A stretch of DNA of 64,000 nucleotides from an uncultured Anaeroplasmataceae bacterium. Its GTDB lineage: Bacteria > Bacillota_I > Bacilli_A > Acholeplasmatales > Anaeroplasmataceae. Position 1 is the first letter of the stretch; every line of letters begins with the position of its first letter. Below the pieces are notes generated by a model. That model made no database searches. It was given only the letters and a program-made list of their open reading frames with translations, and was not told the DNA's origin. The stretch is taken from positions 1 to 64,000 of the forward strand of contig CAKQEA010000008.1 of the NCBI GenBank assembly GCA_934229785.1, read 5' to 3'. Below, one piece after another: positions 48,378 to 53,488 of the stretch. The translations under genes and the position numbers were made by a program.

Positions 48378-49499
48378 CTATTTTAATTCACTTGGGTCAA
48401 CGCCCCAAATTTCATATGCCCTATTAGCTTGAACAATATCTACTGTAAAAGAAACCTGAACATCCATATATTCTTTATAAGCTACTATTTTACTAGGCGT
48501 ATAAAAATATGCTGGATTTACATCAAACTCATAATAATTAGCAATAAGGTTACCGCTTGAATCATTTTTAGAAGAATTTACAATAGTTCTTAGATAAGCA
48601 GTGTTTTCAGCTGCATTATAATACCAGTCAGTATCATTGATTGCAAATGGCGAAGCACCAGATATTTTATCCTTCATAGAGTATGTTTCTTTTTTATTTG
48701 AAGAATATTGTTTTGTTAAAATCCAAGCATCTTGGAAATGAATTCTTACATAAACTGGAATATCATTTGTAAAACTAAAACCAAAGCCTAATTGATTTAA
48801 ATAAATATTTTTTGTATCATTTTTATTAGCAGAAGCACTGCATATCACTGTATTATTACTTTGGTTTATTTCGGTTCTATTATTTTTTTGACTTCTATCT
48901 AAAACAACAATGCCTGTTTTATCAGCAGAAATAACAGCATAATAACTATCATTATTAATTGTTGCAGCAGTTAAACCATTTGTTGGATCAATTGTACAAG
49001 TAATTTTTATATTTTCACCAGTATCATTAGTTTCCACTACTATCTTTTTTGTGCTATCGATTTCAGATTTTAAAGTATTGCCATCTTTGTCAATAACAGA
49101 GTTGATTTTAGATATTTCTTCATATGAAATCACTTCAACATAGTATTTTGTCTTGTCAATAGTATTTCCAACGCTTATATCTGTTGCAGCAATATATTCA
49201 TTTTCTTCATTTTTAACATAATATGTTTTACCACTTTGAAACACTTCCTCAGTTGGTGTTTCATATTTTTTTGTAGTTGCAAATTCTATTCCATCAATTT
49301 TACAAATGCTATCAACTCTCATAGAGTCATTATTAGAATAAGCATAATTATAATAACTTTTAGATACTATTTCAATATCACCTGTTGTATTGTCTTTACC
49401 ATTTATTTTTTTGTTAAACATAAAGGCAGCAAAAACAGAAACGCATAAAGCAACCATAACAAATGCTGCTATTGAAATAATCATTATTCTTTTTTTCAT
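48378..49499 (-). CDS. Exported protein of the c-di-GMP operon (third small component)
   Basis: A 373-residue protein with a basic N-terminus and one hydrophobic segment (residues about 5-28, ending CVSVFAAFMFNKK), then an extracytoplasmic beta-type body. It includes KTYYVKNEENEYIAATD and TKYYV, a pattern repeated in the giant protein (KKYYTRTG...KFIEVTD, TKYYVD). The hydrophobic stretch running into AAFMFN recalls the SipW-type signals of TasA-like proteins but is weaker than in the two upstream genes. The ATG at 49499 has AAAGGTGG 8 nt upstream and is preferred to a GTG at 49511 that overlaps that site. Function unknown; matrix or assembly component inferred from context. Confidence 0.72.
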   Translation of the reverse strand: MKKRIMIISIAAFVMVALCVSVFAAFMFNKKINGKDNTTGDIEIVSKSYYNYAYSNNDSMRVDSICKIDGIEFATTKKYETPTEEVFQSGKTYYVKNEENEYIAATDISVGNTIDKTKYYVEVISYEEISKINSVIDKDGNTLKSEIDSTKKIVVETNDTGENIKITCTIDPTNGLTAATINNDSYYAVISADKTGIVVLDRSQKNNRTEINQSNNTVICSASANKNDTKNIYLNQLGFGFSFTNDIPVYVRIHFQDAWILTKQYSSNKKETYSMKDKISGASPFAINDTDWYYNAAENTAYLRTIVNSSKNDSSGNLIANYYEFDVNPAYFYTPSKIVAYKEYMDVQVSFTVDIVQANRAYEIWGVDPSELK

Positions 49500-49525
49500 C
49501 TCTATTACCACCTTTCATAATTTAA

Positions 49526-50170
49526 CTAAGCTGTAGCTTCAGTAGACTTAGTAGCCTTTATTGTAATAGTAAAATCGTATTTGGTATAAGTTTTATTTCC
49601 ATTTTTTATTTTATAAAGAAAATATTCATTAGTTGCACTATCAACCATTTGAACACCAAACAAGTAAATGTAAATAGTTGTATTCTCACTTTTTCCTAAA
49701 TTAGAAATACTGCTACTAGGTACAATATAATCATTTATTGTTGTTTTATCTGTAGTTGCTAGAAAATCATTTTTGCTTTTACTTACAATTCCTTGAACAT
49801 ATGCATTTGAAATAACTGTTTCACCATCTTTTTTTTCCTGTTTATTCGAATCAAAAGAAACAGTAACATCAACAGCACTTTTTGAATAATTAGTAATGTT
49901 AAGTTCTAAACAAACAGCCATACTACTTAAATATTTCAATTCATTTTTATTATCAATATCAAAGAATGTTAAATTACTAATAGTGTATGATGTTGTAGTT
50001 ATTTCTTCATTATTAATATTATAATCTAAAACAATATCATCAGTGCTTCCATCAATTTCTTGATTAACTCTATCAGTATTCGTATACCATGCATAAACAA
50101 TAGTTGAAATAACTAATATAACTATCGCAGTTATTGATAAAATGACAGGCTTAATAATCTTCTTATTCAT
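49526..50170 (-). CDS. TasA/camelysin-like exported protein
   Basis: A 214-residue protein: a basic start, a hydrophobic helix ending VYAWYTNTDRVNQEI (residues about 10-40) and a beta-sandwich-like body with alternating hydrophobic strands (CLELNITNYSKSAVDVTVSF). The AWYT/AWFT segment just after the helix is the mark of SipW-dependent TasA/CalY-type matrix proteins. It starts 1 nt after the upstream gene with GGGAGGT, so translation is coupled. A fibre or matrix subunit is inferred; no sipW-like signal peptidase is in the window. Confidence 0.7.
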   Translation of the reverse strand: MNKKIIKPVILSITAIVILVISTIVYAWYTNTDRVNQEIDGSTDDIVLDYNINNEEITTTSYTISNLTFFDIDNKNELKYLSSMAVCLELNITNYSKSAVDVTVSFDSNKQEKKDGETVISNAYVQGIVSKSKNDFLATTDKTTINDYIVPSSSISNLGKSENTTIYIYLFGVQMVDSATNEYFLYKIKNGNKTYTKYDFTITIKATKSTEATA

Positions 50171-50171
50171 A

Positions 50172-50924
50172 CTACTTTACCTCCCTTATATCAATACTTT
50201 TGATAATAAGTTCTTGAAACATATAAGCATTACTTGATTCAGTATCATCAATTGTTACAAGTGATGCTTCACTATTAAATTCTAAAACAAAATAACAATA
50301 ATATGAATTAGTTTCTTCAATTGTTTTAACATTAATTTCAGTAGATGCTAATCCTGGCTTATTATTATCAGTTGAAAAGGAATCATTACTTTTAATAAGG
50401 TTAGGATAAACCCTAAACACATCTTCTATTTTATAATTAGCTAAAGAAATGCTTGAATTTTCTATATTATACAAGACTTTATTTTCTGTACCAATAGTTA
50501 CCTTATTTTCCTTAATTTCATATAAATTAACTTTCTTTTCACTAGAAACATTATAAGAAACATAACCATTATTAACAACTAAGTTATTAGTGAGATTTGA
50601 TTCAACATTACTAAATTTAATATTAAAACTTAAATCAGCTTTTGGATCCTTACTTTTATTTAAAACTTTAATTCTAAAATAAAATACATCACCTGGATTT
50701 AAATCACGAAGTGAAATTTTAGTATTAATTTCACTATATTTATCATTTAGAAACATTTCAAGACTAAAGCTATAATCAGAATCAGCAGTTGAGCCAACAA
50801 TTCCACTTGCACTTACATTTTTATTGTTTGTATACCAAGCAAAAAGACAAACAATAAGTAATCCACAAGTAACTACTAAGGATATAATAGATGAAATTAA
50901 TGAATAAATATGATGTTTTTTCAC
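50172..50924 (-). CDS. TasA/camelysin-like exported protein, first gene of the operon
   Basis: A 250-residue protein with a hydrophobic helix ending LFAWYTNNKNVSASGI (residues about 12-42), then a body with LRDLNPGDVFYFRIKVLNKS, closely resembling the LKPGD..F.F.N.G block of TasA. This supports a TasA/CalY-like fold, whose members build extracellular fibres. The start is a GTG with AAGGAGG 7 nt upstream. It is the first gene behind the c-di-GMP riboswitch. Confidence 0.75.
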   Translation of the reverse strand: MKKHHIYSLISSIISLVVTCGLLIVCLFAWYTNNKNVSASGIVGSTADSDYSFSLEMFLNDKYSEINTKISLRDLNPGDVFYFRIKVLNKSKDPKADLSFNIKFSNVESNLTNNLVVNNGYVSYNVSSEKKVNLYEIKENKVTIGTENKVLYNIENSSISLANYKIEDVFRVYPNLIKSNDSFSTDNNKPGLASTEINVKTIEETNSYYCYFVLEFNSEASLVTIDDTESSNAYMFQELIIKSIDIREVK

Positions 50925-50942
50925 ACTATCGCCTCCTTAGAA

Positions 50943-50977
50943 ATTAAAAAACCAATTGCCCAAACATGTGCAACTGG
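50943..50977 (-). terminator. Riboswitch expression platform (intrinsic terminator)
   Basis: CCAGTTGC pairs with GCAATTGG across a 10-nt loop, followed by TTTTTT on the minus strand. CCAGTTGC is also the 3' strand of the aptamer, so aptamer and terminator exclude each other: ligand binding should keep transcription on. Confidence 0.85.
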
Positions 50978-51033
50978 CTATCTCAGAAAGACCCTCTAGC
51001 TTTGCGTCATCAGGTCACCCTGATTTTGCCAAA
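50968..51033 (-). promoter_or_regulatory. Cyclic-di-GMP-I (GEMM) riboswitch aptamer
   Basis: The minus strand shows the GEMM-I signature: GGCAAAA, hairpin CAGG-GTGA-CCTG with a GNRA loop, GATGACGCAAAGC, a stem with GGGTCT..CTGA, then AGCCAGTTGC. All conserved blocks are present and in order. The next gene is an exported-protein operon, as often found for this class. Confidence 0.93.
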
Positions 51034-51070
51034 ATACTTAACGTTTAAACTATTTCCTAAATTTATTTTA

Positions 51071-51099
51071 ATTATAATATATTTATAAGCATTTGGCAA
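51071..51099 (-). promoter_or_regulatory. Promoter of the c-di-GMP riboswitch operon
   Basis: Minus-strand TTGCCA, 17-nt spacer, TATAAT, about 35 nt upstream of the aptamer. Confidence 0.75.
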
Positions 51100-51279
51100 G
51101 AAATACAAACAAATTAATTTTTAAAAACTTACATAAATCTTATAACAAAGTTATAAAGAACATTAAATTCTAACCTAATTGATAAAATAAATAAACTTAC
51201 AAGCATAAAAATATTAACAGCGGAATTTATCTTTACAATTAACACTTTATCGCAAAAAACTTAATATTATATTGGTCTA

Positions 51280-51308
51280 TTGATATTTTTTATTTTTTAA
51301 CATATAAT
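51280..51308 (+). promoter_or_regulatory. Antisense-RNA promoter, module A copy 1
   Basis: Plus-strand TTGATA, 17-nt spacer, TATAAT, followed after 5 nt by TGTCGAA. Confidence 0.75.
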
Positions 51309-51313
51309 AATAG

Positions 51314-51385
51314 TGTCGAAAGACAAAGAGACGATATTATAAAACAAAAAGAAAAGGGAAGACTGGCATCTTCCCTTTTCGGCAT
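51314..51385 (+). ncRNA. Putative antitoxin RNA, module A copy 1
   Basis: A short RNA of about 70 nt is predicted from the promoter at 51280 to the hairpin at 51351-51380. It starts with a GTC-GAAA-GAC hairpin and contains direct repeat DRa (51328-51348). The RNA is convergent with the toxin transcript and shares its terminator, as RNA II does in the enterococcal par locus. Confidence 0.65.
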
Positions 51386-51413
51386 TTTAAAGGAGACAAT
51401 ACTATAAAACAAA
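51328..51413. repeat. Direct repeats DRa/DRb flanking the bidirectional terminator, copy 1
   Basis: DRa 51328-51348 and DRb 51393-51413 match at 19 of 21 bases (GAGAC.ATA.TATAAAAC). DRa would be in the antisense RNA and the complement of DRb in the toxin mRNA, so the two RNAs could pair there in trans. Confidence 0.75.
51351..51380. terminator. Bidirectional terminator, module A copy 1
   Basis: 12-bp perfect stem GAAAAGGGAAGA/TCTTCCCTTTTC, loop 6 nt. On the minus strand a T-rich tract follows directly; on the plus strand the T-run is weaker. Confidence 0.75.
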
Positions 51414-51420
51414 GACAATT

Positions 51421-51492
51421 CTACTTCCTAGAATTATCTTTAATGATAATAATTAATACTAATATTATCACTAAAGAAACTAAATAATCCAT
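51421..51492 (-). CDS. Fst-like small hydrophobic toxin peptide, copy 1
   Basis: A 23-codon frame with AAGGAGG 6 nt before the ATG. The peptide starts MDYLVSLVIILVL, continues with four Ile, and ends KDNSRK: a single membrane helix with a short charged tail. This resembles Fst-family type I toxins (tail DDSRK in the pAD1 Fst, from memory), but shorter. It is convergent with an antisense RNA and shares its terminator. In this copy the upstream leader, stem-loop and promoter found in copy 2 are missing, so expression may be weak. Toxicity is inferred, not shown. Confidence 0.65.
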   Translation of the reverse strand: MDYLVSLVIILVLIIIIKDNSRK

Positions 51493-51737
51493 TTAGTTCC
51501 TCCTTGTTTTATTTATTAAGTGTTAGATGATTTTATAATTATTAATACAAAATGGAAAAAATAGTGGTTTAAATGTGGTTTTTTAAATTTTAATTTTTTT
51601 TGAAAAAATAAATAAAATTAAACCATTTTAATTAACTTTTTTCTTTTTTAGAAATTTGAATATATAAGCAAAATAACTAATCAATAGGATTTTATCAAAA
51701 GTCAATCATAAAAGATGCAAATTTTGTATCCTAATAG

Positions 51738-51765
51738 TTGTATTTTTTTTAAAATCGAATATAAT
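51738..51765 (+). promoter_or_regulatory. Antisense-RNA promoter, module B copy 1
   Basis: Plus-strand TTGTAT, 16-nt spacer, TATAAT, followed after 5 nt by TGTAGAAG. Confidence 0.7.
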
Positions 51766-51770
51766 AAAAG

Positions 51771-51850
51771 TGTAGAAGCCAAGGTTTGGCTACTCTAAAA
51801 GATAAGAATTATGATTTAGAGAAAAGCACGTCCCAGTGCTTTTTTTTCTT
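51771..51850 (+). ncRNA. Putative antisense RNA, module B copy 1
   Basis: RNA of about 80 nt from the promoter at 51738. It begins with a GTAG-AGCCAA/TTGGCTAC hairpin and ends at AAAGCAC-loop-GTGCTTT followed by eight T residues, a strong plus-strand terminator. It is convergent with the module B mRNA and overlaps its 3' end. Confidence 0.65.
51823..51848. terminator. Bidirectional terminator, module B copy 1
   Basis: Stem AAAGCAC/GTGCTTT with T-runs on both strands; it is nested in a longer inverted repeat (ATGATTT.GAGAAA and complement, about 51811-51861). Confidence 0.75.
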
Positions 51851-51868
51851 TCTCCAAATCATGATAAA

Positions 51869-51943
51869 TTACTTTAATTTATTATAGATATATTTTACTA
51901 TATCCCAAGTAATCTTTAATATTATGCCTATTAGGTATAACAT
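51869..51943 (-). CDS. Module B small peptide, copy 1
   Basis: A 24-codon frame starting MLYLIGIILKIT and ending YNKLK: hydrophobic at the front, basic at the end, one Trp. AAAGGAG lies about 12 nt upstream, but it is in the 3' arm of a hairpin (AAGC.CTCC with GGAG.GCTT, 51951-51980), so the site is probably masked. An upstream frame (51882-51995) reads through the hairpin in another phase and overlaps this one. Layout and size fit a type I toxin; I do not recognise the family. Confidence 0.55.
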   Translation of the reverse strand: MLYLIGIILKITWDIVKYIYNKLK

Positions 51944-51995
51944 TGATTTGAAGCTCTCCTTTATAGTGTACGGAGGGCTTATTTAATAAAATCAT
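51882..51995 (-). CDS. Overlapping leader frame of module B, copy 1
   Basis: A 37-codon frame starting MILLNKPSVHYKGELQ, with GGCGGTG 6 nt before the ATG. It covers the hairpin that masks the next ribosome site and overlaps the module B peptide in a different phase. Translating it would open that hairpin, as mok does for hok. It may be regulatory rather than functional as a peptide. Confidence 0.45.
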   Translation of the reverse strand: MILLNKPSVHYKGELQINVIPNRHNIKDYLGYSKIYL

Positions 51996-52048
51996 AAGCA
52001 TCACCGCCTTTAGGGAGCAGCACTGTTAATCTTAACTTCTACAGCCGA

Positions 52049-52077
52049 ATTATATATTATAAATTAGTATTTAACAA
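52049..52077 (-). promoter_or_regulatory. mRNA promoter, module B copy 1
   Basis: Minus-strand TTGTTA, 17-nt spacer, TATAAT, followed after 5 nt by TGTAGAAG, the same start sequence as the opposing antisense RNA. Confidence 0.65.
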
Positions 52078-52238
52078 CAAAAAAATTTGTTATTTTAATA
52101 TTTATTTTTGGTTTAGAAAATCAATAAAAATACACTATTTTAACAACATTTTTAATTCATTTTTTCTCAAAATTTTTGTAAATTTTAAATTGCTAAATAG
52201 CGGAATTTACTTTTACAATTAAACACACCATTGGTCTA

Positions 52239-52267
52239 TTGATATTTTTGATTTTTTAACATATAAT
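52239..52267 (+). promoter_or_regulatory. Antisense-RNA promoter, module A copy 2
   Basis: Plus-strand TTGATA, 17-nt spacer, TATAAT, followed after 5 nt by TGTCGAA. Confidence 0.75.
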
Positions 52268-52272
52268 AATAG

Positions 52273-52342
52273 TGTCGAAAGACGAAACATAAATAAGAAT
52301 AAAAAAAGAAAAGGGAAGATTGCCGTCTTCCCTTTTCGGCAT
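52273..52342 (+). ncRNA. Putative antitoxin RNA, module A copy 2
   Basis: Same layout as copy 1: a 5' GTC-GAAA-GAC hairpin, DRa (52284-52300), then the hairpin at 52308-52337. The DR sequence differs completely from copy 1. Confidence 0.65.
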
Positions 52343-52366
52343 TTTAAAGGAAACATAAATAAGAAT
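52284..52366. repeat. Direct repeats DRa/DRb flanking the terminator, copy 2
   Basis: GAAACATAAATAAGAAT occurs at 52284-52300 and 52350-52366, identical at 17 of 17 bases. It holds the same position as the unrelated repeat of copy 1. Confidence 0.8.
52308..52337. terminator. Bidirectional terminator, module A copy 2
   Basis: The same 12-bp stem as copy 1 with a changed loop (TTGCCG), followed by a T-rich tract on the minus strand. Confidence 0.75.
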
Positions 52367-52375
52367 TGGATAGTT

Positions 52376-52447
52376 CTACTTTTTAGAATTATCCTTAATG
52401 ATAATAATTAAAATTAATATTATCACTAAAGAAACTAAATAATCCAT
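52376..52447 (-). CDS. Fst-like small hydrophobic toxin peptide, copy 2
   Basis: A 23-codon frame that differs from copy 1 at two residues (Val to Ile in the helix, Arg to Lys in the tail, ending KDNSKK). The ribosome site AAGGAGG overlaps the stop codon of the leader peptide at 52459-52500, so translation is probably coupled. Unlike copy 1, it has a recognisable promoter and a 5' stem-loop. Confidence 0.68.
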   Translation of the reverse strand: MDYLVSLVIILILIIIIKDNSKK

Positions 52448-52458
52448 TTAGTTCCTCC

Positions 52459-52500
52459 TTACTTTTTCTTATTGTCTCCTTTAGAGAATATTAAATTCAT
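52459..52500 (-). CDS. 13-residue leader peptide ahead of toxin A copy 2
   Basis: ATG at 52500 with AGGAGG upstream encodes MNLIFSKGDNKKK. The stop TAA forms the first bases of the TAAGGAGG ribosome site of the toxin. Preceded by an 8-bp stem CAAATGCC/GGCATTTG. Probably controls access to the toxin start. Confidence 0.5.
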   Translation of the reverse strand: MNLIFSKGDNKKK

Positions 52501-52519
52501 ATTATATTTCCTCCTACAA

Positions 52520-52572
52520 ATGCCGCCATACTATTGGCATTTGATATAATATCACTAATTAATATTATTGTA
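52520..52572 (-). promoter_or_regulatory. Promoter and 5' stem-loop of toxin A copy 2
   Basis: Minus-strand TTTACA, 17-nt spacer, TATTAT, followed by the stem CAAATGCC-loop-GGCATTTG just upstream of the leader ribosome site. Fst-type mRNAs carry a comparable 5' stem-loop. Confidence 0.5.
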
Positions 52573-52840
52573 AAATCTGGTATTTTGTAATTATTTTCTG
52601 ATTTTCTTGATTTATTTAATAAGTGTGAAATGATTTTATAATTATTAATACAAAATGGAAAAAATAGTGGTTTAAATGTGGTTTTTTAAATTTTAATTTT
52701 TTTTGAAAAAATAAATAAAATTAAACCATTTTAATTAACTTTTTTCTTTTTTAGAAATTTGAATATATAAGCAAAATAACTAATCAATAGGATTTTATCA
52801 AAAGTCAATCATAAAAGATGCAAATTTTGTATCCTAATAG

Positions 52841-52868
52841 TTGTATTTTTTTTAAAATCGAATATAAT
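52841..52868 (+). promoter_or_regulatory. Antisense-RNA promoter, module B copy 2
   Basis: Identical to the promoter at 51738-51765. Confidence 0.7.
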
Positions 52869-52873
52869 AAAAG

Positions 52874-52953
52874 TGTAGAAGCCAAGGTTTGGCTACTCTA
52901 AAAGATAAGAATTATGATTTAGAGAAAAGCACGTCCCAGTGCTTTTTTTTCTT
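52874..52953 (+). ncRNA. Putative antisense RNA, module B copy 2
   Basis: Identical in sequence to the RNA at 51771-51850, including the 5' hairpin and the GCAC/GTGC terminator with a T-run. Confidence 0.65.
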
Positions 52954-52971
52954 TCTCCAAATCATGATAAA

Positions 52972-53046
52972 TTACTTTAATTTATTATAGATATATTTTA
53001 CTATATCCCAAGTAATCTTTAATATTATGCCTATTAGGTATAACAT
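52972..53046 (-). CDS. Module B small peptide, copy 2
   Basis: Identical 24-codon frame to copy 1, with the same masked AAAGGAG site and the same overlapping upstream frame. Confidence 0.55.
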   Translation of the reverse strand: MLYLIGIILKITWDIVKYIYNKLK

Positions 53047-53098
53047 TGATTTGAAGCTCTCCTTTATAGTGTACGGAGGGCTTATTTAATAAAATCAT
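52985..53098 (-). CDS. Overlapping leader frame of module B, copy 2
   Basis: Identical to the 37-codon frame at 51882-51995. Confidence 0.45.
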   Translation of the reverse strand: MILLNKPSVHYKGELQINVIPNRHNIKDYLGYSKIYL

Positions 53099-53151
53099 AA
53101 GCATCACCGCCTTTAGGGAGCAGCACTGTTAATCTTAACTTCTACAGCCGA

Positions 53152-53180
53152 ATTATATATTATAAATTAGTATTTAACAA
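53152..53180 (-). promoter_or_regulatory. mRNA promoter, module B copy 2
   Basis: Minus-strand TTGTTA, 17-nt spacer, TATAAT, as in copy 1. Confidence 0.65.
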
Positions 53181-53298
53181 CAAAAAAATATGTTATTTTT
53201 AATATTTATTTTTGGTTTAGAAAATCAATAAAATTACACTATTTTAACAACATTTTTAATTCATTTTTTCTCAATATTTTTGTAGTTTTTAAAAGATT

Positions 53299-53343
53299 AG
53301 TGAAATTTGCTTTTACAATTAAACACACCATTGGTCTATTGAT
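53299..53343. repeat. Scar of a third tandem unit
   Basis: The first 45 bp of the unit recur here, with 33 bases identical to 52211-52243, and stop inside the -35 region of module A's antisense promoter. This marks a lost third copy or the original duplication end. Confidence 0.75.
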
Positions 53344-53488
53344 GCGTGGGTAAACTCTCAAACATGTTTCTCGATTTGTCTTAGAGCATGTTTTTGAAGA
53401 TAAAATTTAAAGTTTTAATTACATTTTTTAGAAAATGCATTTTGTCAACAGACTGAATATTTATTTAATTTGTAAAAGTAGAAATAAT

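Larger units (their letters stand above)
51219..52198. repeat. Tandem unit 1 (two toxin-antitoxin-like modules)
   Basis: First copy of a tandem duplication. It begins with CGGAATTTA..TTTACAATTAA and includes module A (51280-51492) and module B (51738-52077). From about 51531 to 52085 it is essentially identical to unit 2 (offset 1103 bp); the left part is diverged. Confidence 0.85.
52199..53298. repeat. Tandem unit 2
   Basis: Second copy of the duplication, about 1100 bp. It has a block of about 125-160 bp (52459-52616) that unit 1 lacks, holding the leader peptide, stem-loop and promoter of toxin A. The right part is essentially identical to unit 1. Confidence 0.85.

Noticed and set aside
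51219-53343. The duplicated region as a CRISPR or phage remnant
   Set aside because: There are only two long units without spacers, and no phage-type gene; promoters, terminators and small peptides explain the structure better.
53360-53393. Hairpin AAACATG/CATGTTT as terminator of the P2A ATPase
   Set aside because: It lies about 100 nt beyond the stop and has no T-run on the minus strand.
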